Positions 26,125 through 35,692 of a DNA stretch of 64,000 nucleotides are shown here, in pieces. Under the pieces are notes generated by a model that did no database searches, had not been told where the DNA came from, and worked only from the letters and a program-made list of their open reading frames with translations. The position numbers were made by a program, and so were the translations under genes. Source of the stretch: Planctomycetia bacterium (GTDB lineage: Bacteria; Planctomycetota; Phycisphaerae; UBA1845; UTPLA1); the NCBI GenBank assembly GCA_015200345.1, contig CP054187.1, positions 1,100,470-1,164,469 of the forward strand. The letters run 5' to 3'. How positions within the stretch are numbered: position 1 is the stretch's first letter; every line of letters begins with the position of its first letter.

Positions 26125-28400
26125 GCGCGGCGAACCTGCGGCTGCGGCGCCGGTCTCGGCTCGAACGACTCGCCCTTGGGATAAGCAATGCGACCATGGT
26201 GAATCGCCCGCAGGCTGCGCACGATGCTCTCTTCGATCCGGGCCAGTTCCTTCAACGTGATATCGCAATCGTCAAACTGTCCGTCCATCAGCCGGTCCAT
26301 GATGATCTCGTGGACCACCGTCTCGATCCGGCCGGCCGTCGGATCTTGCAAGCTGCGCACCGCGCCTTCGACGCCATCACAGATCATCAGAATCGCTGAC
26401 TCGCGCGACCGCGGCTTGGGGCCGGGGTAGCGGAACTCCGTCTCGTCGGCCTCGCGCTCGTCGCGCCGGCCGCTGCGAGCCTCCTTCGCCGCCATCGCAT
26501 GAAAATACCTCACGACCGTCGTGCCATGATGCTCGGCGATGAACTGATGCAGCACCGGCGGCAAACCGTGCTCCTTCGCCAGCGCCAGGCCGTCCTTCAC
26601 GTGCGCCAGGATCACCAGTAGGCTCATCGTCGGCGCGAGGTTGCGATGGGCGTTCTCGCGCGTTTCCTGATTCTCGACATAATACGCCGGCTTGCACATC
26701 TTCCCGATATCGTGGTAGTACGCCCCGACGCGCACCAGCAGGCCGTTCGCGTCGATCTCCTCGGCGGCCGACTCGGCAATGCTGCCGATCAGGTGGCTGT
26801 GCTGCCACGTCCCCGGCGCGCGCTCGATCAACTGCCGCAACAACGGATTGCTCGTGTCGGCCCATTCCAACAGCGTCAGGTTTGTCGTGATGCGGAATAC
26901 CTTCTCAATGATCGGCAGCAGCACCAGCACGACGCTCGCGCCGATCAACGCCGCCAGCGCCGCCCGCGCCGCCTCGCTCGCAATCAGCGCCATCGAGTCG
27001 CCCATCACCAGACCCAGAAACGTCGTGCTGATCGCGGCAACCAGCGCCGTCACCCCGCCGATCTCGACCATCCGAAGCCGCGTGCGTATCTCGCCCAACA
27101 GCAGGATCACCACGGCCGCCACACTCAAGAACACCACCAGCAGCCCGTCGGGCACTTCCTCCGTCACCGCCAGCAGCAACGCCAGACCGGCCGTCATGCC
27201 GATCGCATAGATTTGAGAATAGGCAATCGTCAAGATCGCAGCGGTCATCGTCACCGCCGCCACGCTCCAGATCGGACTGGTCCCCAGACTCGTCAGCAGC
27301 AGCCGATCGGCGAACAACATCAGCAAGAGCAGGCCCGCCAGCGCCAGCGCGCGCGTCGGCTTCTGCGCGATGCGAGGCTGACAGCGATACGTATAAACCG
27401 ACAGCCCCGCCGTCAGCAGCGCGATCATCCCGAAGATGCCCGCCTTCTTCTTGCGCCAGCCGGCCAGCAGGCGCGGTTCGACGCTACGCTGCTTCAGGTA
27501 CTCCTCGTGTTCCGCCTTCAGCAAGGCCAGCGTCTCGCCATCGAGCACGCCCGGTTTCACGAGGCGATCTCCCATCTGGAAACTGTCCTTCACCGGCGGC
27601 AGCGCCGCGGCCTCTTCCAGCTTCGCTTTGGTCTGATCCACGTCGTATACGAAGAGCGGTTCGGGCTTGCCTTCCGGCGGATTGATCACGTTCTTGACAA
27701 TCGCCACCAGCGTCGGACGCACCGCCGGCGGGAACAAATCGCGCACCAAATCCTGCGCCAGTCGATCCACGTGGTCGCTGTTCACCGCGTAGGTCAACCG
27801 CTCCTTGGCCACCGGCACGAACACGCCGTCGCCGCGATCCAGTTGCACGACCCCCGCCGTGCTGCGGATCTCTCGCTCGATGTCCACTCGCTCGATCATG
27901 TTCCGCTGCGCCAACCGCTGCGACACCTGATCCACATCACGCTGAAACGCCGCGATCCCCGCGTCGTCCCCCATCGCGTTCAGCGCGTCGTAGCCCGCGC
28001 GATCCAACGACCAGCGCTTGCCGTGGGATTCCTGAAACTGCTCAAAACTCTCGACCGCCTTAACCGCCGCGAACAAATCCCGGAAGCCCGACGCCACCCC
28101 ATCCACCACGCGATGGTTCAGCCGAAAGTAATCCGGCACTTCCTGTTGCGCCGTCTTGCGCGCTTCGGCCGTACGGCTTTGGTTGACCCGCTCGAAGTTG
28201 ATTCGGGAGAGTATCGGCTGCTCGATCTCCTGCCCGAGGTAATAGGGCAGCCGCTCATCCCCGGATAGCACGATCAGCGACGCCCCGCCCCAGAAGCAGA
28301 CCGCGATCACAATCGGCCAACTCAACAAACGACGAACCCGGTCCCGCAGCGGGATTTCACGTTCGCCCGATCGTCGCCGAGCTTCGTCCTGTCGTAACAA
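26121..28400 (-). CDS. 7TM-HD family protein (PgpH/YqfF-like HD phosphohydrolase)
   Basis: A 759-aa membrane protein with a first helix near 25-50 and a large extracytoplasmic 7TMR-HDED-type domain (about 60-310). Seven helices follow (about 325-490), including ALALAGLLLLMLFADRLLL and AVVILLLGEIRTRLR. The cytoplasmic HD domain has HSHLIGSIAESAAEEI and YYHDIGKMCKPAYYVENQ near 562, with a later EHHGTTVV. PgpH homologues hydrolyse c-di-AMP; that activity is inferred from the family. The order 7TM-HD, ybeY, recO with 4-bp coupling matches the usual phoH-pgpH-ybeY neighbourhood without phoH. Confidence 0.88.
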   Translation of the reverse strand: MLRQDEARRRSGEREIPLRDRVRRLLSWPIVIAVCFWGGASLIVLSGDERLPYYLGQEIEQPILSRINFERVNQSRTAEARKTAQQEVPDYFRLNHRVVDGVASGFRDLFAAVKAVESFEQFQESHGKRWSLDRAGYDALNAMGDDAGIAAFQRDVDQVSQRLAQRNMIERVDIEREIRSTAGVVQLDRGDGVFVPVAKERLTYAVNSDHVDRLAQDLVRDLFPPAVRPTLVAIVKNVINPPEGKPEPLFVYDVDQTKAKLEEAAALPPVKDSFQMGDRLVKPGVLDGETLALLKAEHEEYLKQRSVEPRLLAGWRKKKAGIFGMIALLTAGLSVYTYRCQPRIAQKPTRALALAGLLLLMLFADRLLLTSLGTSPIWSVAAVTMTAAILTIAYSQIYAIGMTAGLALLLAVTEEVPDGLLVVFLSVAAVVILLLGEIRTRLRMVEIGGVTALVAAISTTFLGLVMGDSMALIASEAARAALAALIGASVVLVLLPIIEKVFRITTNLTLLEWADTSNPLLRQLIERAPGTWQHSHLIGSIAESAAEEIDANGLLVRVGAYYHDIGKMCKPAYYVENQETRENAHRNLAPTMSLLVILAHVKDGLALAKEHGLPPVLHQFIAEHHGTTVVRYFHAMAAKEARSGRRDEREADETEFRYPGPKPRSRESAILMICDGVEGAVRSLQDPTAGRIETVVHEIIMDRLMDGQFDDCDITLKELARIEESIVRSLRAIHHGRIAYPKGESFEPRPAPQPQVRRA

Positions 28401-28649
28401 TGGAGCGGTTCCTTCGATCCACCGGCTGCTGCCGGCTTCTGGCGGCGATGGACGCCACCCGCCCGACTAGCTTGCGCCGAGCGGCACCACCGTTTTCCCC
28501 TTCGAGATTCTAATCACCCGAGGGGCCAATACCCGGTTAAGCCTATCGCCCGACCGGGGTTTCGTCATCACCTAACTGTGGATTCCATGCATAAAACATC
28601 TCGCAACGATACAACGTAAGCATATTACCGGACTTATGCCCGCTCCTGC

Positions 28650-29249
28650 TCAACTTTTCACAGGCAGCTCAATATACGGAAAGCCATGCGGAGAATGGAC
28701 CGGATCCGCGGAAGAAACCGCTCGCTCGAAATAGCCGGAGACTCCCCGGACCCACGTCGCGAGACCCAACCCCATGTACGGCACCGCACCGGTCGCGTTC
28801 AACACAATCGAAAGGTGCGCGGCCCAGGACGTGCGCAAGCGATCGACGCCCGCCAGATGACCCGCCCGGCGCGACGAATCACCGGCTGCCAACTCCGCGA
28901 GGCAGAGCTTCAAGTGGCATGCAGACACCTGTATCAATCCCTGAAGAAAATGCCGCTGGACCGATTCGCCGGGTACCACGCGCCACAAATCCTCCCACGC
29001 CTCGTGGGCCTCCCACCAATAGCCGTGGTTGTACAGGTCGCATCCATATAGATATTCGTCGCTGGTTTGCCAGGCTTCCGCCGGACGATACACGGCGACC
29101 GGTCGCGCATGCCCCGGCGGCTCGTAACTATGCCCGCTCGGATCAGCCGCCGGATGCGGATCCCGTCCCGGCGTGAAGCGGTACGGCGGGAAGGGCCGCT
29201 CTGTGTATCGCGGGTGAGCGATCAAGTTACGCGGATCAGGAGGGGGCAT
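28650..29249 (-). CDS. DUF309 domain protein
   Basis: A 199-aa soluble protein. The DUF309 signature is clear: DLYNHGYWWEAHEAWEDLWR, followed by the helical QRHFLQGLIQVSACHLKL. The first ~70 residues are Pro-rich (RNLIAHPRYTERPFPPYRFT) and low-complexity. The family is widespread, helical and of unknown function; an enzymatic role is not established. A 249-bp gap separates it from the 7TM-HD gene downstream. It is divergently transcribed from lpxI. Confidence 0.82.
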   Translation of the reverse strand: MPPPDPRNLIAHPRYTERPFPPYRFTPGRDPHPAADPSGHSYEPPGHARPVAVYRPAEAWQTSDEYLYGCDLYNHGYWWEAHEAWEDLWRVVPGESVQRHFLQGLIQVSACHLKLCLAELAAGDSSRRAGHLAGVDRLRTSWAAHLSIVLNATGAVPYMGLGLATWVRGVSGYFERAVSSADPVHSPHGFPYIELPVKS

Positions 29250-29324
29250 CGTGCTGCAACTATACCATGATCACGGGCGAGCCTTTCGCACGCACGCCGC
29301 GATTCGGATAAACTATTGATCGCG

Positions 29325-30164
29325 ATGCAACAGACGCTGGGACTGATTGCCGGCGAGGGCGAATTCCCCCTCCTCGTGCTGCGCGGCGCGAAAGCCGCCG
29401 GCCTGCGCGTGGCCGTCGTCGGCCTGCGCGAATGTTACCTGCCCGCCGTGCGCGACGAGGCCGATCTCTTCCACGAAGCGGGCATCGCTCGGCTGGGTCG
29501 CTGGATTCGTCTGCTTCGCCGAGCCGGCGCCACGCAGGCCGTCATGGCGGGCCGCGTCGCCAAGACGCGCATCGTCGCCCTCCCGTGGTGGCGGCAGTTG
29601 CTGGTCTACTGGCCGGACTGGACGAGCCTTCGCGTGTATTATTTCGGCGCGGCGGATCGACGGAATGACTCGCTGCTCGGCGCAGTCGCCGATGAGATGA
29701 TGCGAAAGGGCGTGACCTTGATCGACTCGACGGCCTATTGTCGCGACGCACTGGCGGGCGAGGGTCTGCTCACGCGCGGCACGCTCACCGAGGCGCAAAC
29801 CGCCGACGTCGAACTCGGCTGGCGCATGGCGAAGGAGATGGGCCGGCTCGATATCGGCCAGTCGGTCGCTGTCTTCTGCAAGGACATCATCGCGGTGGAG
29901 GCGATCGAAGGCACCGACGCGATGATCGCCCGGGCCGGCCAGCTCTGTAAGGCCGGCGGCTGGACCCTGGTGAAGACGGCCAAGCCCAATCAGGACATGC
30001 GCTTCGATGTGCCGACGATCGGCGCGACCACGGTGCAGCGCGTCGCCGACGCGCGCGGAAAGGTCATCGTCGTCGAGGCCGATAAGACGCTGATCCTCGA
30101 ACGCGATAAAACCATCGACTTGGCGAACAAGCTGGGCATCGTGATCGTCGGACACAGGGAATAG
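29325..30164 (+). CDS. lpxI: UDP-2,3-diacylglucosamine diphosphatase LpxI
   Basis: A 279-aa enzyme of the DUF1009/LpxI family that makes lipid X and UMP in lipid A synthesis (LpxH/LpxG are non-homologous alternatives). Hallmarks are the N-terminal LGLIAGEGEFPLLVLRGAKA, VMAGRVAKTRI, the C-terminal VFCKDIIAVEAIEGTDAMI, the VKTAKPNQDMRFDVPTIG block and LILERDKTI. The ATG at 29325 is preferred over an in-frame TTG at 29316. Its presence indicates a lipid A-type outer membrane. The epimerase gene follows after about 50 bp, probably co-transcribed. Confidence 0.93.
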   Translation: MQQTLGLIAGEGEFPLLVLRGAKAAGLRVAVVGLRECYLPAVRDEADLFHEAGIARLGRWIRLLRRAGATQAVMAGRVAKTRIVALPWWRQLLVYWPDWTSLRVYYFGAADRRNDSLLGAVADEMMRKGVTLIDSTAYCRDALAGEGLLTRGTLTEAQTADVELGWRMAKEMGRLDIGQSVAVFCKDIIAVEAIEGTDAMIARAGQLCKAGGWTLVKTAKPNQDMRFDVPTIGATTVQRVADARGKVIVVEADKTLILERDKTIDLANKLGIVIVGHRE

Positions 30165-30216
30165 CCGAGCCTGCTTCGCACATGGACCGATGAACCGGCC
30201 GGAGAGCCAATACGCT

Positions 30217-31152
30217 ATGGATTACCTCGTCACCGGCGGCGCCGGATTCATCGGATCGCATCTTGTCGAACGGCTCATCGGCCTGGGCGCCTCGGTGCGC
30301 GTGGCGGACAGCTTCATCACCGGCAAGAAGAAGAACCTCGCGCCGTTTGAAGGCAAATACGAACTCCTCGAGGGTGATCTGGCCGACCCGGCGATCTGCG
30401 CCCGCGCCGTCGCCGGTGTGCGCGTCGTGCTGCATCAGGCGGCGCTGGGTTCGGTGCCCAAGAGCGTAGCCGACCCGGCGACGAGCCATCGCAACAACGT
30501 GCAGGCGACGTTCAACCTGCTGAACGCGGCGCGCGAGGCCGGCGTCAAGCGATTCATCTACGCCGCCAGCAGCTCGGCCTACGGCGAATCGCCGACGCTG
30601 CCCAAGGTTGAATCGATGCCGACCAGTCCGCTGTCGCCCTACGCCGTGCAAAAGCTGATGGGCGAATACTACCTGTCCGTCTTTCATCGCTGCTACGGCA
30701 TGGAGACGATCTCGCTGCGCTACTTCAACGTCTTCGGCCCGCGGCAGGATCCGCACGGCCAGTACGCCGCCGTCATCCCCGCCTTCGTCAGCGCCATGCT
30801 CAAGGGCAAATCGCCGACCATCTACGGCGACGGAGAACAGTCACGCGATTTCACCTACGTCGAGAACGTCGTCAATGCGAACCTGGCGGCCGTCGATGCG
30901 AAGGCGCTGCACGGCGAGGTTGTGAACATCGCGTGTCACGATCGAGTCACGCTCAACGAGATGATCCGGCACCTGAACACGCTGCTCGGCACCACCATCA
31001 CCCCGACCTACGCCCCGCCCCGCCCCGGCGACATCAAGCACTCCTACGCCGACATCCGTCTCGCCGAGCAGGTCATCGGTTACAAGCCGACCGTCACGTT
31101 CGCCGACGGCCTCTCAAGGGCGATTGAGTGGTACCGCAGGAATCTGGATTGA
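30217..31152 (+). CDS. NAD-dependent sugar-nucleotide epimerase (extended SDR)
   Basis: A 311-aa cytoplasmic enzyme. The Rossmann motif VTGGAGFIGSHLVERL opens the protein. Ser/Tyr/Lys catalysis is seen in AASSSAYGE and SPYAVQKLMGE. Substrate-domain motifs are LRYFNVFGPRQDP and YGDGEQSRDFTYVENVV. This set is closest to the UDP-GlcNAc/UDP-Glc C4-epimerase group (WbpP/GalE-like), which uses NAD+. An in-frame ATG at 30190 adds nine residues, but 30217 places the nucleotide motif where the family has it. It probably supplies sugars for surface polysaccharide. Confidence 0.88.
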   Translation: MDYLVTGGAGFIGSHLVERLIGLGASVRVADSFITGKKKNLAPFEGKYELLEGDLADPAICARAVAGVRVVLHQAALGSVPKSVADPATSHRNNVQATFNLLNAAREAGVKRFIYAASSSAYGESPTLPKVESMPTSPLSPYAVQKLMGEYYLSVFHRCYGMETISLRYFNVFGPRQDPHGQYAAVIPAFVSAMLKGKSPTIYGDGEQSRDFTYVENVVNANLAAVDAKALHGEVVNIACHDRVTLNEMIRHLNTLLGTTITPTYAPPRPGDIKHSYADIRLAEQVIGYKPTVTFADGLSRAIEWYRRNLD

Positions 31153-31527
31153 TTGAATCAACGCCGCGCCGTCCGTTCATACGGGACGCCATGCCGTCAT
31201 GTCCGAGCCGGGCCGGTCACGGCTCGGTGAACGCGCGCAACCAATCTGCCAGCGCCGCCGTGTTGCGATCGAACATGGTTGCTGTACCACTGCTTCAAGC
31301 AGTGGCACCCCTTCGCCCGAACGGCGCACGAACGTTGAGCTTCGTCCGGAGGGCGCGCACGTTGCCAGCGGCTTCCGCCGCCGGACAGAGGCCCCCAAAT
31401 TAGACCCTCTCGTCCGGAGGACGAACGAGCCTTGATTCGGCGCGTGATTCCAAACCGCATTCCCCGCCCTGTCCAAGCCTGATAAATCGTTATACGATGA
31501 CCCGTCGGAAAGGAATCCGCATCGGCT
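31153..31527. other. 375-bp non-coding gap with palindromic repeats
   Basis: It contains the perfect palindrome at 31287-31305 and a TCGTCC-GGA-GGACGA hairpin near 31412. It also has a possible -10 (TTATACG at about 31490) ahead of the phosphorylase gene. No coding frame looks real. Confidence 0.45.
31287..31305. repeat. REP-like perfect palindrome CCACTGCTT-C-AAGCAGTGG
   Basis: A 19-bp palindrome with a 1-bp centre, embedded in TGTAC-CCAC...GTGG-CACC. It is related to the imperfect copy at 2838-2856, which is also followed by CACC. The family is intergenic. Confidence 0.55.
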
Positions 31528-34083
31528 ATGTTTCGACTTCGCACTTTCAACGTCGTCCCCGCCCTGCCGCAGGCCCTCGCACGCCTCCAGGAGCTTGCCT
31601 ACAACCTCTGGTGGAGCTGGAACAGCGAGGCCACCGAGCTGTTCCGCCGGCTTGATCCCGACCTGTGGAACGACACCGGCCAGAACCCCGTCGTCTTCCT
31701 CTCTCACATCGCCCAGAAGCGCCTCGATCACGCCGCGAATGACAAAGCTTACCTCGGCCACTACGGCCGGGTGATGACCGCGCTCGACGCGTACCTTAGC
31801 CGCGAGGGCTGGTTCGCCAAGACGTATCCCGATCTCAAAGACACGACAATTGCCTATTTTTCGATGGAATTCGGCCTGCACGAATCGCTGCCGGTCTACT
31901 CCGGAGGCCTGGGCATCCTCGCCGGCGACCACCTCAAGAGCGCCAGCGATCTGGGTCTGCCGCTCGTCGGCGTCGGACTCATGTACCGCCAGGGCTACTT
32001 CCAGCAACGCATCACCCACGAGGGCTGGCAGCTCGAGGAATACCCCTCGCTCGATTTTTACCAGTTGCCCGTTACGCTCGTACGCGCACAGGACGGCCAG
32101 CCCGTCAAGTTCAAACTCCCGATCGGTGAACACGATGCGACCGTGCAGGCGTGGCGCGTGCAGGTTGGCCGTGTGCGCCTCTTCCTGCTTGACACCGATC
32201 TGCCCGAGAACCCGCACGCCGTTCGCGACGTCACGCATCGGCTCTATGGCGGCGACGACACCATGCGCATCCGACAGGAAGTGCTCCTGGGCATCGGCGG
32301 ACTGCGTCTGCTCGATCTGCTCGGCATCCGGCCCGACGTCTGCCACATGAACGAAGGCCATGCGGCCTTTCTCACCATTGAGCGACTGCGCCAGCATCGA
32401 GAGTATCACAAGCTGGACCTGCCCTCGGCGCGCGAGGCCGTCACGGCGGGGCTGATCTTCACGACGCACACGCCGGTGCCCGCGGGCATCGACCGCTTTG
32501 ATGACAAACTCCTGACGCAATATGTTCAGCCGTATCTCCCGGCGATCGGCTTGAGCTTTGAAGACTTCCTGGCCCTGGGTCGCATCGATGCGAAAAACCC
32601 GGACGAACTCTTCTCGATGGCGGTGCTGGCCCTGCGACTGGCCGGCTCGGCCAACGGCGTCTCGGCGCTGCACGGCTACGTCTCACGCGACATGTGGCAC
32701 ACGGTCTGGCCCGGCGCGCCGCGCGACGAAGTGCCGATCACGTCGATCACCAACGGCATTCACGCGCTGACATGGATCGCGCCGGAAATCTCCGACCTGC
32801 TCACGCGCTACCTCGGCCCGGACTGGATCGAGAACCCCGTCGATCACGACATCTGGCGAATGGTAGCGGACATCCCCGATCTGGAGCTTTGGCGGGCGCA
32901 CGAGCGGCGACGCGTTGCATTCGTGGCATTCGCACGCAAGCGCCTCCGCGAGCAGCTCCGTCGCGGCGGCGCCCCGCCCACCGAGGTCAAGAGCGCCGAC
33001 GAAGTGCTCGACCCGGAGGCTCTCACAATCGGTTTCGCCCGGCGATTCGCACCCTACAAACGCGGATCGCTCATCTTCCGCCAGCCCGAGCGCCTCGCGC
33101 GGATTCTCTCCGACGCCGACCGCCCGGTGCAGATCGTCTTCGGCGGCAAGGCCCACCCGCGCGATGACAACGGCAAGGAGATCATCAAGCAGATCATTGC
33201 ACACCTGCGCAAGCCGGAGTTCGCCCGGCGCGTCGTCTTCCTGGAAAACTATGACATCACGGTCGCACGCATGTTCGTTCAGGGTTGCGACGTCTGGCTG
33301 AACAACCCCATCAAACCCCGCGAAGCCTCCGGAACCAGCGGCATGAAGGCCGCCGTCAACGGAAGCCTCAACTTCTCCACCCTCGACGGCTGGTGGCCCG
33401 AAGCCTACGACGGCGAGAACGGCTGGGCCATCGACGAGGGCAAAATCTACGACGACCCGGCCTTTCAGGATCAGATTGAGGGCGAAGCCATTTACGAAAT
33501 CCTGGAAAAAGAGATCGTCCCGCTCTTCTTCGATCGCGGCGCCGACGGCCTGCCGCGCGGTTGGATCGCGCGAATGAAACACTGCATGCGCACCATCTGT
33601 CCGATGTTCAACACCAATCGCATGCTGGAAGAGTATTCCAACATGCTCTACGCACCGGCGGCCCGCCGCTATCGCCAACGCGCGGCCAACGATTTCGGCG
33701 GGGCAAAGTCCCTTGCCGATTGGAAGGGACGACTGGCCTCTACCTGGCCTAAATTGCGCATCGAGCAGGTCGATTCCAACGGCGCGCCCGAATTGCCCGT
33801 CGGGTCAAAGGTGCAGGTTCGCGCTCGCGTTCATCTCGATTCCGTCAAGCCCGACGACGTCGCTGTGGAACTCTACTACGGTCACGTCGATGCGCACGGG
33901 CAACTGGTTGAAGGGATCAACCAGCCGATGAAACTGGTCGAGCCAATCGAAAACGGCTCGTTCTGGTTCCACGGTGAGATCCCTTGTCAGCGGAGCGGCC
34001 AGCACGGATTTGCGGTGCGCGTCCTGCCCCGACACCCCGATCTGGCCCACCCGCATGACACGGGGTTGATCCTCTGGGCGTGA
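31528..34083 (+). CDS. glgP: Alpha-glucan phosphorylase (GT35, DUF3417 type)
   Basis: An 851-aa PLP enzyme that releases glucose-1-phosphate from glycogen or maltodextrin. The N-terminal ~100 residues, starting VVPALPQALARLQELAYNLW, form the DUF3417 domain found in the shorter bacterial/archaeal GlgP subfamily. AYFSMEFGLHESLPVYSGGLG follows, then GHAAFLTIERL and FTTHTPVPAGIDRF. The PLP lysine lies in EASGTSGMKAAVNGSLNFST near residue 606. YNLWWSWN and the C-terminal beta domain are also typical. A good Shine-Dalgarno (GGAAAGGA) lies about 15-20 bp upstream. It stands alone, with no other glycogen genes nearby. Confidence 0.94.
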   Translation: MFRLRTFNVVPALPQALARLQELAYNLWWSWNSEATELFRRLDPDLWNDTGQNPVVFLSHIAQKRLDHAANDKAYLGHYGRVMTALDAYLSREGWFAKTYPDLKDTTIAYFSMEFGLHESLPVYSGGLGILAGDHLKSASDLGLPLVGVGLMYRQGYFQQRITHEGWQLEEYPSLDFYQLPVTLVRAQDGQPVKFKLPIGEHDATVQAWRVQVGRVRLFLLDTDLPENPHAVRDVTHRLYGGDDTMRIRQEVLLGIGGLRLLDLLGIRPDVCHMNEGHAAFLTIERLRQHREYHKLDLPSAREAVTAGLIFTTHTPVPAGIDRFDDKLLTQYVQPYLPAIGLSFEDFLALGRIDAKNPDELFSMAVLALRLAGSANGVSALHGYVSRDMWHTVWPGAPRDEVPITSITNGIHALTWIAPEISDLLTRYLGPDWIENPVDHDIWRMVADIPDLELWRAHERRRVAFVAFARKRLREQLRRGGAPPTEVKSADEVLDPEALTIGFARRFAPYKRGSLIFRQPERLARILSDADRPVQIVFGGKAHPRDDNGKEIIKQIIAHLRKPEFARRVVFLENYDITVARMFVQGCDVWLNNPIKPREASGTSGMKAAVNGSLNFSTLDGWWPEAYDGENGWAIDEGKIYDDPAFQDQIEGEAIYEILEKEIVPLFFDRGADGLPRGWIARMKHCMRTICPMFNTNRMLEEYSNMLYAPAARRYRQRAANDFGGAKSLADWKGRLASTWPKLRIEQVDSNGAPELPVGSKVQVRARVHLDSVKPDDVAVELYYGHVDAHGQLVEGINQPMKLVEPIENGSFWFHGEIPCQRSGQHGFAVRVLPRHPDLAHPHDTGLILWA

Positions 34084-34259
34084 GTGCCCCAATTGATACG
34101 TGCCGTTTATTGCCGGACCTTCCGGAACTGGAAACGTTTGAACCGAGCCGCGCGTCAGCATGCGGGTTCTTCATCATTGACCGTTACCAAACCCGCCCTC
34201 ATGCTGCCGTTCGGTTCGATATGCGAACGCTGCCCGGACCGACCGACACGCGATTCACC

Positions 34260-34288
34260 TTGACAGGATCGGCGGCCTAAACTACCGT
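34260..34288 (+). promoter_or_regulatory. Candidate sigma-70 promoter for tRNA-Asp
   Basis: TTGACA (34260-34265), a 17-bp spacer, then TACCGT (34283-34288). It lies about 50 bp before the mature tRNA. The -35 is perfect and the -10 weak. Confidence 0.5.
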
Positions 34289-34338
34289 ACGCAGCTTCAT
34301 GGCCGCCACGATCCGGACGGCAAGATCGGGCTGCACAA

Positions 34339-34412
34339 GGGGCTGTAGCTCAATTGGTCAGAGCGCCGGCCTGTCACGCCGGAGGTTGCGGGTTCGAGCC
34401 CCGTCAGCCTCG
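34339..34412 (+). tRNA. tRNA-Asp (anticodon GTC)
   Basis: A 74-nt cloverleaf. The acceptor GGGGCTG pairs with CAGCCTC (one G-T pair) with discriminator G73. The D-arm is GCTC...GAGC, the anticodon arm is CCGGC-CTGTCAC-GCCGG, and the T-arm is GCGGG-TTCGAGC-CCCGT. CCA is not encoded. Confidence 0.95.
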
Positions 34413-34430
34413 TTTGCCCCCCAAACGAGA

Positions 34431-34466
34431 AGGCCCTTTCCGCCCCGCGGAGAGGGCCTCTTTCTT
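34431..34466 (+). terminator. Rho-independent terminator after tRNA-Asp
   Basis: AGGCCCTTTC and GAGAGGGCCT form a GC-rich stem around CGCCCCGCG. It is followed by CTTTCTTT, about 20 bp after the tRNA. Confidence 0.8.
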
Positions 34467-34507
34467 TGCGCTGAAACCCGCCCCGCCCGCTGACCGATGA
34501 CCTTCTC

Positions 34508-35563
34508 ATGGACGCAGCCTCCCAGCCCTCGAAACGATCGGCCTGCCTTGGTCGACCCGACGGCGTGTACATCATCGCCGAAGCCGGTGTAAATCACGAC
34601 GGATGTCTAGAAAAAGCCCGCGCCCTGATCGACGCCGCCCGATCGGCCGGCGCCGACGCCGTGAAGTTTCAGGCCTTCTCCGCCGCGCGGATTGCCGCGG
34701 CCGACGCACCCACGTGCGCCTACCAGGCGACGGAGGCCGGCGAATCCCAGGCCCGGATGCTCGCACGGCTGGAGTTGTCGCCCGCGGATTTCGCCGTACT
34801 CAAACGCTACGCCGAGCAGCGCGGCATCGCGTTCCTCTGCACGCCCTTTTCAATACCTGATCTGGAAATGCTCGTCGCGCTCGGTGTCTCCGCACTCAAG
34901 ATCGCCTCGCCGGACATCGTGAATGTCCCCTTGCTTCGCGCAGCGGCTGCCACCGGGCTCCCGCTGATCGCCTCCACCGGCGCGGCCACGCTCGACGAAA
35001 TCGACGCCGCCGTCGCGCTGCTGACCGTCGCTGGCGCGCGCGATCGCTTGAGCCTGTTGCACTGCGTGTCGGCGTATCCGACCCGACCCGCCGAGGCGCG
35101 GCTCGGTTGCATTCGCACGCTCGCCGACCGATTCGGCTGCCCGGTCGGTTTCAGCGATCACACCGACGATGCAGCGTTCGCAGCACTGGCCGTCGCCGCC
35201 GGCGCGCGCATCCTCGAAAAGCATCTCACGTTGGATCGCTCGGCGAACGGTCCCGATCATTTCTTTTCGCTGGAGCCGGACGCCATGGCACGATACGTCG
35301 CCACGGCGCGCGCCGCGCTGACAGCGCTTGGCGATGGCCGCGTGGCGCCGAGCGAATCCGAACTGGAAGTGCGCCGCCTGGCTCGCGGCAGCCTCGTTAC
35401 CCAAAGGCCCCTCCGCGCTGGCGAAGCCCTCGCAGCCGAACACCTCCTGGTGCAGCGACCTGCCGGCGGAATTCCACCGGATGCCTTCGACTCGGTTATC
35501 GGGCGCGTGATGCGCGTCGATGTCCCTGCTCAAACCCGCATCGAATGGTCGATGCTGGCCTGA
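34508..35563 (+). CDS. NeuB-family nonulosonate (sialic acid-like) synthase
   Basis: A 351-aa enzyme condensing PEP with a hexosamine derivative to give a nine-carbon acid (sialic, legionaminic or pseudaminic type). The TIM barrel starts with YIIAEAGVNHDGCLEKARAL and has AVKFQAFSAARI, LLHCVSAYPTRP and VGFSDHTDD. The C-terminal SAF (antifreeze-like) domain ends with IGRVMRVDVPAQTRIEW. No neuA or neuC homologue is in the window, so the exact product is open. With the epimerase at 30217 it points to surface glycan synthesis. Confidence 0.87.
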   Translation: MDAASQPSKRSACLGRPDGVYIIAEAGVNHDGCLEKARALIDAARSAGADAVKFQAFSAARIAAADAPTCAYQATEAGESQARMLARLELSPADFAVLKRYAEQRGIAFLCTPFSIPDLEMLVALGVSALKIASPDIVNVPLLRAAAATGLPLIASTGAATLDEIDAAVALLTVAGARDRLSLLHCVSAYPTRPAEARLGCIRTLADRFGCPVGFSDHTDDAAFAALAVAAGARILEKHLTLDRSANGPDHFFSLEPDAMARYVATARAALTALGDGRVAPSESELEVRRLARGSLVTQRPLRAGEALAAEHLLVQRPAGGIPPDAFDSVIGRVMRVDVPAQTRIEWSMLA

Positions 35564-35692
35564 CAGGCGCCAGCGGAAATCTCCCAATCAATCGTCAACC
35601 CCGCGCGCCCGCTAACCGATAGCCCAACTGGGTACGCACCCGGATGGGGCCGCCGAACGCATCATTCGTACTCTTTTGAGAAGGGATCGCAC

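Noticed and set aside
26646..28268. Plus-strand frame of 540 codons
   Set aside because: It is a complete antisense shadow of the 7TM-HD gene, very rich in Arg, Gln and His with no motif.
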